A DNA stretch of 64,000 nt from Magnetospirillum sp. ME-1. GTDB taxonomy: Bacteria; Pseudomonadota; Alphaproteobacteria; Rhodospirillales; Magnetospirillaceae. The stretch spans positions 1,612,907 to 1,676,906 of the forward strand of contig NZ_CP015848.1 of assembly GCF_002105535.1 (NCBI RefSeq), read 5' to 3'. This document shows, in pieces, positions 38,643-48,384 of this stretch. Position 1 is the stretch's first letter. Each line of letters starts with the position of its first letter. The notes beneath the pieces are model-generated. The model was given only the letters and a program-made list of their open reading frames with translations, searched no databases and was not told the DNA's origin. The position numbers and the translations under genes are program-made.

Positions 38643-39648
38643 GGCGGTTGCTCGCCAGATAGACCTTGAAGCCATCGGCTTCGCGCAGCAGGGTCACCTC
38701 GCGGAAGCGTCGGCGTAGTTCGGCCTCGTAAGGCAGGCTGCGGTTGGCCACCAGCACGAACTTGCCGCGCCGGCGGATGGCCTTCCAGGCCGCCGTGATG
38801 AAGCCTTGGCCGATGGCGGGATCGGCCTTGCGCCCCTCGTGGAAGGGCGGATTGCTGACGATCCAGTCGTAGGGCTCGCATTTGGGCAGTCCGGCGCCCA
38901 CGTCCAGCCAGTGGAACGCCGCCCGCCCGTCGCCGGCCAGATTGGCGCGCGCATCCTCCAGCGCCAGAGCCTCCGCCTCGAACAGGTCGATAGCGGTGAT
39001 ATCCGGGAAGCGGCGCAGCATCTCGGCGGACAGGTATCCCCACCCCGCCCCCAGATCGGCTCCCCGTCCTGCCAATCCTTCGGGCAGGCAATCGAGCAGC
39101 AGGGCCGAGCCCTTGTCCACATGCTCTGCGCTGAAGCAGCCGGCGCGGGCGACGAGATTGCAGCCCTCCACCGGCCTGGGCCTTGCCGCGTCGAGCCATT
39201 CGGCCGGGGCTGTCTGCCCGCCCTTCACCATCCAGAAGGTGCGGGCCTGATGCTTGGACAGCGATCCGGCCAGGCCGAAGACCCTTTCCACCTCGCGCTC
39301 GTGGCTGGCCGCGCCTAAGGCGTTGGCGCCGCAGCACACCAGCACGCCGCCGGGCTCCAGCAAATCCCAGGCCCGCGCCATGTTGGCCCGGTTCTCGGCC
39401 TTGTGCTTGGTCAGCAGCACCAGCCCGGTGGAAAACCGGCCGTCCAGCCGCGCCACGGTCTGGAACCCGGCCTGGACCAGACGGTCGAAGGCGGGCTTGA
39501 ACCCCTGCTCGCAGACCAGACGCGGCCGCCACTCAGCCCCCAGGGCCTCGTGCGGCTCGGCGCGCATCAGGAAGGCGCGTTCGGGAGACGCCAGCAGGTC
39601 GCGCTCGAAGGGCAGAAGCAGGGCGTCGATGATCTTGGAATCGGTCAT
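38632..39648 (-). CDS. RsmC-like 16S rRNA guanine-N2 methyltransferase
   Basis: 338 aa. Tandem-domain RsmC organisation: a degenerate N-terminal domain (LVLLTKHKAENRANMARAWD) and a C-terminal MTS domain with GRGADLGAGWGYLSAEML near 200-215 and the N6/N2-type catalytic NPPFHEG. Length and domain order match RsmC (m2G1207). Co-operonic with rsuA. Confidence 0.85.
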   Translation of the reverse strand: MTDSKIIDALLLPFERDLLASPERAFLMRAEPHEALGAEWRPRLVCEQGFKPAFDRLVQAGFQTVARLDGRFSTGLVLLTKHKAENRANMARAWDLLEPGGVLVCCGANALGAASHEREVERVFGLAGSLSKHQARTFWMVKGGQTAPAEWLDAARPRPVEGCNLVARAGCFSAEHVDKGSALLLDCLPEGLAGRGADLGAGWGYLSAEMLRRFPDITAIDLFEAEALALEDARANLAGDGRAAFHWLDVGAGLPKCEPYDWIVSNPPFHEGRKADPAIGQGFITAAWKAIRRRGKFVLVANRSLPYEAELRRRFREVTLLREADGFKVYLASNRHDR

Positions 39649-39734
39649 GCCGGGCGGTTTAGCATGCCGGGCATGTGGCCGTCGAGGCGTGCCGAGCGTT
39701 GACTCGAGCCCGGAGGCGGCCCAAGGTGCGCGCC

Positions 39735-40058
39735 ATGGCCCGCCAAGACACCATCGACAACGAGGACAAGGTCCGCCTGCTGCGCGCCCTGGCCTTCCAG
39801 ATTCACCGCAAGGTCCCCGCCGACGAAGCGCTGGGCGAATTGCTGGAGCACGAATCCAAGGGCGGACGCCGCCGCGCCTTCCGCGCCGGGGTGGATGCCC
39901 TGGCCGCCGATGGCTTCACCGCCGCCATGGCCGCCCTGGGCCTGTTCAGCGACGACGCCATGGTGCTGCTGGGCGTCCTGGCCGATTCAGGCGACCACCG
40001 CCTGTTGTCCAGCGGACTGGGCAAGATCGCCGACCTCATCGAAGAAAAAAACCCCTGA
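39735..40058 (+). CDS. Small helical protein resembling a type II secretion F domain
   Basis: 107 aa from ATG 39735. LLRALAFQIHRKVPADEALG and the following helices resemble the cytoplasmic four-helix repeat of GspF/PilC, but it has no membrane segments. A stand-alone cytoplasmic F-like domain would be unusual; convergent similarity is possible. Followed directly by a terminator that includes its stop. Confidence 0.45.
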   Translation: MARQDTIDNEDKVRLLRALAFQIHRKVPADEALGELLEHESKGGRRRAFRAGVDALAADGFTAAMAALGLFSDDAMVLLGVLADSGDHRLLSSGLGKIADLIEEKNP

Positions 40059-40079
40059 CCTTTCGGATCAGGGGTTTTT
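40046..40079 (+). terminator. Bidirectional intrinsic terminator
   Basis: AAAAACCCCTGA and TCAGGGGTTTTT flank a nine-base loop; the stem includes the TGA of the preceding gene (40056-40058). A-run on one side and T-run on the other, so it serves the + gene and the leftward ferredoxin gene ending at 40099. Confidence 0.85.
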
Positions 40080-40098
40080 GCCAAGCCTTTGAAATGGC

Positions 40099-40434
40099 CT
40101 ACGCCTTCGACGGCGTGACGATCAGGCGCTCGACCGGCGTGTCGTTGGCGAAGTGCGACGAGACGATCTCGTCGATGTCTTCCACCGTCTCGGCCTTGTA
40201 CCAGATGCCCTGGGGGTAGACCACCATCAGCGGGCCGAACTTGCAAAAGCCCAGGCAGCTGGACGAGGCGACGCTGACGCCCTTTTCCCACAGGTTCATC
40301 TCGGTCACCTTCTCCGCCAGTCGCTGGAAAAGGGGCTGACCGCCGCCCTTGCTGGTGCAGCAGCCGCGCGGATGCCCGTCGGGGCGGCGCTGGGTGCAGA
40401 TGAAGGCGTGGTACTTGTTGGGGTAATGGGACAC
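40099..40434 (-). CDS. Thioredoxin-like [2Fe-2S] ferredoxin
   Basis: 111 aa. Cys ligands arranged as C13 (FICTQ), C25 or C26 (GCC), C60 and C64 (SSCLGFC), the order found in the thioredoxin-fold 2Fe-2S ferredoxins of Azotobacter and Aquifex. VVYPQGIWYKAET matches the conserved strand of the family. Electron carrier, sometimes linked to nitrogen fixation; partner unknown here. Confidence 0.88.
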   Translation of the reverse strand: MSHYPNKYHAFICTQRRPDGHPRGCCTSKGGGQPLFQRLAEKVTEMNLWEKGVSVASSSCLGFCKFGPLMVVYPQGIWYKAETVEDIDEIVSSHFANDTPVERLIVTPSKA

Positions 40435-40501
40435 GTGCGACCTCCCTTTTGTCTGAATTCGGCAATGAAATACCGCTTTCTCCGGTCCTTGACCAGAGGG
40501 G

Positions 40502-40909
40502 TCAGATCTTGACGTTGCGGCGCTTCAGTTCCTCACCGGTGAACAGGTCGTAGCGGGTGAGGCACGAATCCACCGACTTGCCGGTCAGCTCGCGCCACTT
40601 GTCCAGCGCTTCCTTGCGCGAGAACGGGCCGTGGACTTCAAGGCTGCGGCCCTCGGTGACCTCCTGGAAGGTGGTGTCGGCGTATTCGCCGCCCAGCACG
40701 TACCACTGGTCGGCGGCGCTGTCCTCGGTGCTGCGGATGAAGTAGCGGACCATGGCGTTGTCCACCGACTTGCCGGTCAGCGCCCGCCAGCAGATATGTG
40801 CCTCCTGCTCCTCGAAGGGGCCGAAGCGCTCCTCGGTGTGGCCGGGGGCGATGACGGTAAAGGAAGTGTCGGCATATTCGCCGCCGACGACGTAATAGGT
40901 CTTGGCCAT
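40502..40909 (-). CDS. Duplicated DUF4170-like protein
   Basis: 135 aa from ATG 40909. Two tandem copies of the same about 60-residue unit: residues 5-58 ([32 protein letters not shown]) and 68-121 ([32 protein letters not shown]). Alphaproteobacterial DUF4170 proteins are usually a single unit. Function unknown. The duplication looks internal and old, with roughly half of the positions alike. Confidence 0.82.
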   Translation of the reverse strand: MAKTYYVVGGEYADTSFTVIAPGHTEERFGPFEEQEAHICWRALTGKSVDNAMVRYFIRSTEDSAADQWYVLGGEYADTTFQEVTEGRSLEVHGPFSRKEALDKWRELTGKSVDSCLTRYDLFTGEELKRRNVKI

Positions 40910-41108
40910 GGGTATCTCTTTCCCACTCGAAGGGGTGGCTTCGGGCACGCTTATACCCCATCCATTGCTGGGAAGGAATGTCCTTTCGCCGCATGGCGTT
41001 CCGGCAAATTCTGCCGACCTGATTTTGCGAAAATGGCGGAAATGCTGGGTCCGCTGTTGGCACGCAGGCTGCATCAGGACAGGCGAACACTCTCCTCGGA
41101 GAACGAAC

Positions 41109-41378
41109 ATGATCAGCCTGACCTCTACCGCCTCTCATATCCTGCTCAACAAGAAGGAAGAGGCCGGCAGCCATTCCATCGAGAAATCGGGCTCGTCCTC
41201 GGCCCTGTCCACCTATGGCTACGGCCCGCTGGACCTGCCCGATGCGGAAAAGGAAGCCACCGCCGACGGCAGCGGCGCCAAGCCGGTGTCCGGCACCTCG
41301 TCCATCTCGGCCATTTCCGGGGCGGGCGGCGCCCAGTTCCTGGCCCACATGGTGGCGTCCATGAATCCCATCCGGTAA
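41109..41378 (+). CDS. Hypothetical Ser/Gly-rich protein
   Basis: 89 aa from ATG 41109 with TCGGAGAACG before it. Ser/Thr/Gly-rich, no signal peptide or membrane helix; ends [20 protein letters not shown]. The gap to the ferredoxin-side gene (40910-41108) contains only promoter-like sequence. Family unknown to me; 44 bases upstream of trmFO, so perhaps co-transcribed. Confidence 0.55.
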   Translation: MISLTSTASHILLNKKEEAGSHSIEKSGSSSALSTYGYGPLDLPDAEKEATADGSGAKPVSGTSSISAISGAGGAQFLAHMVASMNPIR

Positions 41379-41422
41379 AGCATCTGGACAAGAGGCGCCT
41401 TAGCCTCTATCTCCCTGAGGCC

Positions 41423-42766
41423 ATGACCCGCACCGTTCACGTGATCGGCGGCGGGCTTGCCGGGTCGGAAGCCGCCTGGCAGCTCGCCGAGGCCGATATC
41501 CCCGTCATCCTCCACGAAATGCGCCCGGTGCGCACCACCCCGGCCCATCAGACCGATGGCTTGGCCGAGTTGGTGTGCTCCAACTCGTTGCGCTCGGACG
41601 ATGCCGATTACAACGCCGTCGGCCTGCTGCACGAAGAGATGCGCCGGGCCGGCTCGCTGATCCTGGCGCAAGCCGACGCCCACAAGGTGCCGGCGGGCGG
41701 TGCCCTGGCGGTGGACCGCGACGGCTTTTCCCAGGGCGTCCAGGCGGCTCTCACCTCCCACCCCCGCATCACCATCGTGCGCGAAGAAGTGGCCGGCTTG
41801 CCGCCCGAGGAGTGGGAACAGGTGGTCATCGCCACCGGTCCGCTGACCTCGCCCGCCATGGCCGAGGCGCTGAAGGGCGTGACGGGCGAGGATTCGCTGG
41901 CCTTCTTCGACGCCATCGCCCCCATCGTCACCAAGGACAGCATCGATTTCACCAAGGCGTGGTTCCAGTCCCGCTACGACAAGGGCACCGGTTCGGACTA
42001 CATCAACTGTCCGCTGGACAAGGATCAGTACTACGCCTTCATCGACGCCCTGATCACCGGCGAGAAGGTGCCGTTCCACGAGTGGGAGAAGGACACCCCC
42101 TATTTCGAGGGCTGCCTGCCCATCGAGGTGATGGCCGAACGGGGCAAGGACACCCTGGCCTATGGCCCCATGAAGCCGGTGGGCCTGACCAATCCCAATG
42201 GGCCAAAACCCTTCGCCGTGGTCCAACTGCGCCAGGACAACGCGCTGGGCACCCTTTACAATCTGGTGGGCTTCCAGACCAAGCTGCGCCATGGCGAGCA
42301 GGCCCGCATCTTCCGCGCCATTCCCGGCCTGGAGAACGCCGAGTTCGCCCGCCTGGGCGGCCTGCACCGCAACACCTTCGTCAACGGCCCCCGCGTGCTG
42401 GATAAGACCCTGCGGCTCAAGGCCCAGCCCCGGCTGCGTCTGGCCGGTCAGGTCACGGGGTGCGAGGGCTATGTGGAAAGCTCGGCCATCGGCCTCTTGG
42501 CCGGTCTGTTCGCGGCGGCCGAGGCGCGAGGCGCCGAGATGCTCCGCCCGCCGGCCACCACCGCCCTGGGCGCCCTGCTCGCCCATGTCACCGGCGGAGC
42601 CGAGGCCGAGACCTACCAGCCCATGAACATCAATTTCGGCCTGTTCCCCCCGCCGCCCGAGCGCGACGAAAAAGGCCGCCGGGTCAAGGGCCGCGAGCGC
42701 AAGAAGCTCTATGCCGAACGGGCGCGGATTGCGCTGACGCCCTGGCTGGGGGCGTTGGGGAAGTAG
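41423..42766 (+). CDS. trmFO: Methylenetetrahydrofolate-tRNA (uracil-5-)-methyltransferase TrmFO
   Basis: 447 aa from ATG 41423. FAD-binding [20 protein letters not shown] near 6-25, then [30 protein letters not shown] with the family Cys, and a second Cys in [20 protein letters not shown]. Uses folate to make ribothymidine 54 in tRNA. Length as expected. The gene ends at the edge of a 570-base non-coding nest. Confidence 0.95.
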   Translation: MTRTVHVIGGGLAGSEAAWQLAEADIPVILHEMRPVRTTPAHQTDGLAELVCSNSLRSDDADYNAVGLLHEEMRRAGSLILAQADAHKVPAGGALAVDRDGFSQGVQAALTSHPRITIVREEVAGLPPEEWEQVVIATGPLTSPAMAEALKGVTGEDSLAFFDAIAPIVTKDSIDFTKAWFQSRYDKGTGSDYINCPLDKDQYYAFIDALITGEKVPFHEWEKDTPYFEGCLPIEVMAERGKDTLAYGPMKPVGLTNPNGPKPFAVVQLRQDNALGTLYNLVGFQTKLRHGEQARIFRAIPGLENAEFARLGGLHRNTFVNGPRVLDKTLRLKAQPRLRLAGQVTGCEGYVESSAIGLLAGLFAAAEARGAEMLRPPATTALGALLAHVTGGAEAETYQPMNINFGLFPPPPERDEKGRRVKGRERKKLYAERARIALTPWLGALGK

Positions 42767-42809
42767 GTTCGAGCGCGGATGCGGTTGTCTCTTGGTGCGT
42801 GGGAATAAA

Positions 42810-43140
42810 CCACAGAGGCACAGAGAGAAAGAGACTGTCATGCTGAGCGGAGCGAAGCATCTTTCAGCGTGAAGCGGCTGACGCGGATGCCTGAAAGGCC
42901 CTTCGCTACGCTCAGGGTGACAGCTTTCTTTGACCATCAAGCCAAAAGCTCTCGTCATGCCCGGACTTGTTCCGGGCATCCACGTGGCTCCACCTGGCAC
43001 TGTGCCGAACGGTTCCACGTGGATGGCCGGGTCGAGCCCGGCCATGACGCCGAGATGATGGTCTGAGTTAACGCAGGCTGCTCCCGATTTTTATCTTTGT
43101 GCCTTCTCTGTGTCTTAAGTGCCTCTGTGTTTCTCTCACC
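42810..43140. repeat. Nested inverted repeats between trmFO and the aminotransferase
   Basis: The gap 42767-43334 has no gene. Three repeat pairs lie one inside another: outer CACAGAGGCACAGAGAG (42811-42827) against GCCTCTGTGTTTCTCTC (43121-43137); middle TGTCATGCTGAGCGGAGCGA (42837-42856) against CGCTACGCTCAGGGTGACAG (42904-42923); inner CGTCATGCCCGGACTTGTTC (42953-42972) against GTCGAGCCCGGCCATGACG (43031-43049). Each pair matches a palindromic repeat type that occurs elsewhere in such genomes. The whole has the look of repeats that inserted into one another. Confidence 0.72.
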
Positions 43141-43246
43141 GGGGACCGAACTCCCGACCGGCACCGATCAGCGCTCCCACGCCGATCTTCCAGGTATCCC
43201 GAGAACATCTGGATCAGAGTGGAGGCATGGACGGAGTTCCCAATAA

Positions 43247-43280
43247 AAATCCCTTCAGCGGCGAACCGTTGAAGGGATTT
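43247..43280 (-). terminator. Intrinsic terminator of the aminotransferase gene
   Basis: AAATCCCTTCA (43247-43257) pairs perfectly with TGAAGGGATTT (43270-43280) over a 12-base loop. Read leftward, the stem is followed by TTTATTGGG. It lies 54 bases past the stop codon of the gene at 43335-44537. Confidence 0.75.
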
Positions 43281-43334
43281 CTCGAAACCCGATGGGGTTA
43301 TAGGGACACGGCTATTCCTGCAAATCGACTGTCT

Positions 43335-44537
43335 TTATCCCCGCACCTCGGACGCCAGACTGCGTTCCAGTTCGGCCATGCCGCCGGGCATGTCGACCTT
43401 GCCGCCGGCGGCGCGCATGGCCGAGCCCAGCGCGTGGAGCGTGCGGAACAGGTTCGGCGCGCGGGACTGCTCGCCCATCTGGCCGATGCGGACGATGGGC
43501 AGGCCGAAGGCGCCGGAGATTTCCACCTTGTGGACCTGACTCATGATGTGGCGGACCTGATCGGCCGACACATGGGAAGGCAGTTCGATGCCGACCACGG
43601 AATTCAGGCGCGAGTCCTCCTCGATCAGCAGCTTCAGGCCCATGGCCTCGATGCCGTTCTGCAGCGCCTTGGAGCACTGGGCGTGGCGGCGGAAGCGGCC
43701 CGGCAGGGTCTCCTCGCCGATCAGGCGCAGCGCCTCGTGCAGCGCCAGGATGCCCGATACCGGGGCGGTGTAGTGGTAGGAGTGGTTGTGCCAGAACTGG
43801 TGCGCCAGACGGGCGTCCAGGCACCAGTGGGCCATGGGGCTGTTGCGCTTCTCCAGGCGGGCGAAGGCTTCTTCAGAGAAGGCGATCAGCGACACGCCGG
43901 GAATGGAGGACAGGCCCTTCTGGCCGCCGGTGATGATGGCGTCCACCCGCCACTCGTCCATTTCCATGGGCATGGTGGACAGAGTGCAGACGGCATCGAC
44001 GATGTTGAGGCAGCCGTATTGCTTGCCCAGGCGGCAGATTTCCACCAGATCGCGATTCCACACCGTGTTGGAGGTCTCGCCCTGCACCACGGTCAGAATC
44101 TGGAACTTGCCGGTCTTCAGGGCCTTTTCCACGTCCTCGGCGGCGATGGCGCGCTTCTCGGGGGCGTCAAGGCGGGTGACGTCGCCCCCCACCCGCCCGG
44201 CCATCTCGGCGAGGCGGCGCGAGAACAGGCCGTTGCAGATGGACAGCACCTTGGTGCCCGGCTCCACCAGATTGGCGATGGCCATTTCCATGGCGGCCGA
44301 GGCCGGGCCGGCCACGCCCATCACATGGGGCGAATCGGTCTGGAAGACGTAGCGGCCCATGGTCTTCACCTGTTCGATCACCGCGTTCATGGTGTCGCCC
44401 AGGTGGTTGATGATCAGCGAGTTGGCCATGGCCACCTTGACCGGAATCGGCACCGGTCCGGCGCCCATCATCAGCAGGGGCTCGTCGGGAAGGATGTTTT
44501 CCAGGGGAATGACGGTGGGGGGTGTGGGATATTTCAT
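43335..44537 (-). CDS. Class V aminotransferase, serine/alanine-glyoxylate type
   Basis: 400 aa. PLP lysine in ITGGQKGLSSIPGVSLIAF near 207-225; also MGAGPVPIPVKVAMAN, GVAGPASAAMEMAI and VVQGETSNTVWN. Matches the alanine/serine-glyoxylate aminotransferase group, which links glyoxylate, serine and glycine metabolism; 2-aminoethylphosphonate or phosphoserine enzymes are relatives but lack this spacing. Single-gene transcription unit with a terminator. Confidence 0.82.
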   Translation of the reverse strand: MKYPTPPTVIPLENILPDEPLLMMGAGPVPIPVKVAMANSLIINHLGDTMNAVIEQVKTMGRYVFQTDSPHVMGVAGPASAAMEMAIANLVEPGTKVLSICNGLFSRRLAEMAGRVGGDVTRLDAPEKRAIAAEDVEKALKTGKFQILTVVQGETSNTVWNRDLVEICRLGKQYGCLNIVDAVCTLSTMPMEMDEWRVDAIITGGQKGLSSIPGVSLIAFSEEAFARLEKRNSPMAHWCLDARLAHQFWHNHSYHYTAPVSGILALHEALRLIGEETLPGRFRRHAQCSKALQNGIEAMGLKLLIEEDSRLNSVVGIELPSHVSADQVRHIMSQVHKVEISGAFGLPIVRIGQMGEQSRAPNLFRTLHALGSAMRAAGGKVDMPGGMAELERSLASEVRG

Positions 44538-44576
44538 GTCAGTTCCTAAAGGCGGACCTAGCGCTATATCCGATTT

Positions 44577-47500
44577 TCAGGCGGCTGCCAATTCCGCCAG
44601 TTTGCCGATGACCTTGCGCAGGCCGATAATCCGCTCCTTGGGGTCCTCCCAGGCGCGCAGGAAGACGATCTTGTGGTCGGGACGGATCTTGCAGGTGCCG
44701 GCGGAGCGCGCGATGAACTGCACCAGGGCGGCCGGGTTGGCAAAGACGTTGCCGCGCAAGGAGACCACGGCGCCCTTGGGCCCCGAATCCACCTTGTCGA
44801 TGCCGGCCAGCTTGCACAAGGCCTTGATGGCGACCACTTCCAGCAGGTTCTCCACCTCGGGCGGCAGCTTGCCGAAGCGGTCGATGAGCTCGGCGGCCAG
44901 GGCCTCGATCTCCGCCTGATCGGCAAGCGAGCCGATGCGGCGATAGAGCGACAGGCGCACCGACAGGTCGGCCACATAGGTCTCGGGGATCAGCACCGGG
45001 GTGCCGACGCCGATCTGCGGCGACCATTCCTCGGCCGCCTCGCCCCCCTGCCCGCCCTTGGCGGCGGCCACGGCCTCTTCCAGAAGCTGCTGGTAGAGCT
45101 CGATACCCACTTCGCGGATATGGCCCGACTGCTCCTCGCCCAGCAGATTGCCGGCGCCCCGGATGTCGAGATCGTGGCTGGCCAGCTGGAACCCGGCCCC
45201 CAGGGTGTCCAGCGCCTGCATGACCTGAAGCCGCTTTTCCGCCGCCTTGGACAGCACCTTGTCGTTGGGCAGGGTGAAATAAGCGTAGCCACGGGTCTTG
45301 GAGCGCCCCACCCGTCCGCGCAGCTGGTAAAGCTGGCCCAGGCCGAACATGTCGGCGCGGTGGATGATCAGGGTATTGACGGATGGCATGTCGATGCCGG
45401 ATTCGATGATGTTGGTGGACAGCAGCACGTCGTACTGCTTGTCGCCGAAGGCCACCATCACCTCTTCCAGATCGGCGGGCGCCAGACGGCCATGGGCCAC
45501 GGCGGTCTTGACCTCGGGCACCAGCTTGGCGAGGCGTTCGGCCACCCGGTCGATATCGGCCAGACGCGGGCAGACATAGAACACCTGCCCGCCCCGGTAC
45601 CGCTCACGCAGGATGGCTTCGCGCAGCACCACCGGATCATAGGGCAGCACGAAGGTGCGCACGGCGAGGCGGTCCACCGGCGGCGTGGCGATGACGCTCA
45701 TCTCCTTCACCCCCGACAGGGCCATCTGCAGCGTGCGGGGAATGGGCGTGGCGGTGAGCGTAAGAACGTGGACGTCGGATTTCAGCTGCTTCAGCCGCTC
45801 CTTGTGGGCGACGCCGAAATGCTGCTCCTCGTCGATGATCAACAGCCCCAGGCGCTTGAAGCCGATTCCCTTGGCCAGCAGCGCATGGGTGCCGACCACG
45901 ATGTCCACCGAGCCGTCGGTGATGCCGGCCTTGACCTCGGACGCCTTCTTGGCGGTCACCAGCCGGGACAGCTGCTCGACGCGCACCGGCAGGCCGGCGA
46001 AACGCTCCTTGAAGGTGCGGTAATGCTGGCGGGCCAGCAGCGTGGTGGGCACCACCACGGCCACCTGAAGGCCTTGCAACGCCGCCACGAAGGCGACGCG
46101 CAAGGCCACCTCGGTCTTGCCGAATCCCACGTCGCCGCAGATCAGGCGGTCCATGGGCTTGCCGCTCGCCAGATCGGCGATGGAATCCTCGATGGCGCGC
46201 AGCTGGTCGTCGGTTTCGGCGAAGGGGAAACGGGCGCAGAACTCGTCGTACAGCCCCTCGGCCGGGGTCAGCGCCTCGCCCTGGCGCATCTTGCGCTGGG
46301 CGGCGATGCCGATCAGCTGGTCGGCGATGTCGCGGATGCGTTTCTTGAGCTTGGCCTTCCTGGCCTGCCACGCCGTGCCGCCCAGCTTGTCCAGGGACAC
46401 GCCGGCCTGCTCCGAGCCGAAGCGGGTCAGCACGTCGATGTTTTCCACCGGCACGAACAGCTTGTCGCCGCCGTCATAGATCACCCGCAGGCAATCATGG
46501 GGGGCGCCCGACACCTCGACGGCCACCAGACCGTCATAGCGGCCGATGCCGTGCTCGACGTGCACCACCAGATCGCCTTCGGCGAGCGCCGAGGCTTCGG
46601 CGATGAACTGGGCGCCCTTTTTCTTCTTGCGGGCGGGCCGGGCCAGACGGTCGCCCAGGATGTCCTGCTCGGTGACCACGGCCAGATCGGGCGTGGTGAA
46701 GCCGTGATCGAGGCCGAGAACGGCGGCCGCCACCCGCCCCTTGTCCAGGGCCCGGGCCTCGGCCCAGCTCTCCACCGGCTCGATACCCTTGATGCCGTGG
46801 TCCTTCAGCACCCCGGCGAGGCGATCGCGCGAGCCCTGGGTCCAGGCGGCGATCACCAGCCGGCGGCCGGCCTTGGCCTGTTCCTCGGCGTGTTCGCGCA
46901 CGCAGTCGTAGACGTTGATTCCCGGCCGGGCCCGCTGATCAGCGAAGTCGCGGCCCAGCCGCCCGCCGGCATCGGCCTCGGTCTCCTCCACCGGATCGAA
47001 GGGCGACAGGTGGAGAACGGGGCGCATGCCCAGCAGCCGGTCCCATTCGGGACGTTCGAGATAAAGCCGTTCGGGCGGAATGGGATGGTAGACCATGCCG
47101 GATTCGGTGAGGCCCGATCCCGCCAGCCCGGCACGGGCGTCGAAATATTCCAGCACCAGGGCATGGCGGGCGGTCAACGCCTCGTCCGACTGGTGGTCCA
47201 GCACCACCACAGCATCCGGCACATAGGCGAACATTGTGTCGAGGCCGTCATGGAACAGCGGCAGCCAATGCTCCATACCGTTGAAGCGGATGCCCTCCGA
47301 GATGGCCTCGTACAGCGGGTCCGGCCCCTGCACCACCCCGAACATCTCGCGGTAATTGGCGCGGAAGCGGGCGATGGAAGCCTCGTCCAGGCCCAGTTCC
47401 GCCACCGGGCGGCACACGAAGCCCTCCACATTGCCGGTGGTGCGCTGGCTCATGGGATCGAAGGACCGCACGCTGTCGATCTCGTCGCCGAAGAAGTCGA

Positions 47501-48050
47501 GGCGAAGCGGCTCGGCCGAGCCGGGCGGGAACAGGTCGATGATGCCGCCGCGCACCGCGTATTCGCCGGGCTCCATCACCGTGTCGGCGCGGACATAGCC
47601 GTTCTTCGACAGAAAGGCCGTCAGCTTGTCCATGGACAGACGAGACCCCTTGCGGGCGTCGAGCGTCGCCTGGGCCAGGGCTTCCCGGGGCGGCACCCTT
47701 TGGGCCAGGGCGGGAACGGTGGTCAGCACCACGAAGGAGCCCTTCACCCCGTCGGCGAGCCGGGCCAACGTGTCGATGCGCCGCGCCACCACGTCCACGT
47801 TGGGCGACACGCGGTCATAGGGCACGCAATCCCAGGCGGGAAATTCCAGGACGCAAAGGTCGGGGGCGAAGAAGGACAGCGCCTCGGCCACCCTTGCCAT
47901 GCGGCCCTCGTCGCGGGCCACGTGCAGTATGCCGCCGGTGGCTTGCGGTGCCGCCGCCAGTTCGGCCAGCAGCAGGGCGTCGCGCCCTTCCGGCGCGCCG
48001 GCGACCTTGCGGCGCCCGGGCTCAGTGATAAGTTTATCCAGGTTTTTCAA
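44577..48050 (-). CDS. mfd: Transcription-repair coupling factor Mfd
   Basis: 1157 aa. Starts at TTG 48050, overlapping the sdhE stop as TTGA. UvrB-homology region, RNA polymerase-interacting domain (GDLVVHVEHGIGRYDGLVAVE), and RecG-like translocase with GDVGFGKTEVALRVAFVAAL, DEEQHFGVAHKERLK and VLTLTATPIPRTLQMALSG. Releases stalled RNA polymerase and recruits UvrA. Together with recG across the sdhE divergence, a repair-rich neighbourhood. Length normal. Confidence 0.97.
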   Translation of the reverse strand: MKNLDKLITEPGRRKVAGAPEGRDALLLAELAAAPQATGGILHVARDEGRMARVAEALSFFAPDLCVLEFPAWDCVPYDRVSPNVDVVARRIDTLARLADGVKGSFVVLTTVPALAQRVPPREALAQATLDARKGSRLSMDKLTAFLSKNGYVRADTVMEPGEYAVRGGIIDLFPPGSAEPLRLDFFGDEIDSVRSFDPMSQRTTGNVEGFVCRPVAELGLDEASIARFRANYREMFGVVQGPDPLYEAISEGIRFNGMEHWLPLFHDGLDTMFAYVPDAVVVLDHQSDEALTARHALVLEYFDARAGLAGSGLTESGMVYHPIPPERLYLERPEWDRLLGMRPVLHLSPFDPVEETEADAGGRLGRDFADQRARPGINVYDCVREHAEEQAKAGRRLVIAAWTQGSRDRLAGVLKDHGIKGIEPVESWAEARALDKGRVAAAVLGLDHGFTTPDLAVVTEQDILGDRLARPARKKKKGAQFIAEASALAEGDLVVHVEHGIGRYDGLVAVEVSGAPHDCLRVIYDGGDKLFVPVENIDVLTRFGSEQAGVSLDKLGGTAWQARKAKLKKRIRDIADQLIGIAAQRKMRQGEALTPAEGLYDEFCARFPFAETDDQLRAIEDSIADLASGKPMDRLICGDVGFGKTEVALRVAFVAALQGLQVAVVVPTTLLARQHYRTFKERFAGLPVRVEQLSRLVTAKKASEVKAGITDGSVDIVVGTHALLAKGIGFKRLGLLIIDEEQHFGVAHKERLKQLKSDVHVLTLTATPIPRTLQMALSGVKEMSVIATPPVDRLAVRTFVLPYDPVVLREAILRERYRGGQVFYVCPRLADIDRVAERLAKLVPEVKTAVAHGRLAPADLEEVMVAFGDKQYDVLLSTNIIESGIDMPSVNTLIIHRADMFGLGQLYQLRGRVGRSKTRGYAYFTLPNDKVLSKAAEKRLQVMQALDTLGAGFQLASHDLDIRGAGNLLGEEQSGHIREVGIELYQQLLEEAVAAAKGGQGGEAAEEWSPQIGVGTPVLIPETYVADLSVRLSLYRRIGSLADQAEIEALAAELIDRFGKLPPEVENLLEVVAIKALCKLAGIDKVDSGPKGAVVSLRGNVFANPAALVQFIARSAGTCKIRPDHKIVFLRAWEDPKERIIGLRKVIGKLAELAAA

Positions 48051-48313
48051 ATCGGTGCGGCTTCGCTCTTAACGAATTTCTTCATCATCGCCATGACGTC
48101 GTGGTCGAGATGTTCGGGCACGTCTTCCTTGCCGGTGACCCAGTTGAACAGGTCGGAATCGTTCTCGGCGATCAGGGATTCGAACCGCTCGGCCTGCTCG
48201 GCGGTCAAGGTTTCCAGATACTTGGCGGCAAAACCGCCGAACAGGATGTCGTTCTCGTTGGAGCCCATGTGGTGGGCACGGAACATCAGGCGCTTGCGTC
48301 GATCTTGATCCAT
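48047..48313 (-). CDS. sdhE: FAD assembly factor SdhE
   Basis: 88 aa from ATG 48313 (ATG 48325 would add four residues). Family pattern: RRKRLMFRAHHMGSNENDILFGGFA with the RGxxE-like motif here as HMGSNEND, then LFNWVTGKEDVP. Helps attach FAD to succinate dehydrogenase. The Arg of RGxxE, usually conserved, is a Met in HMGSNE, which is worth noting. Operon with mfd, a common alphaproteobacterial pair. Confidence 0.9.
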   Translation of the reverse strand: MDQDRRKRLMFRAHHMGSNENDILFGGFAAKYLETLTAEQAERFESLIAENDSDLFNWVTGKEDVPEHLDHDVMAMMKKFVKSEAAPI

Positions 48314-48384
48314 TGCATCCGGCATTGCGTCGGTTTCGGAGCCGACTAGGATATAGCCCCTCGAGACCCGAATGTCAGCCCGCC

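Noticed and set aside
44673-48308. Long ORF on + opposite mfd and sdhE
   Set aside because: Antisense shadow of mfd; composition biased, no domain, no ribosome site.
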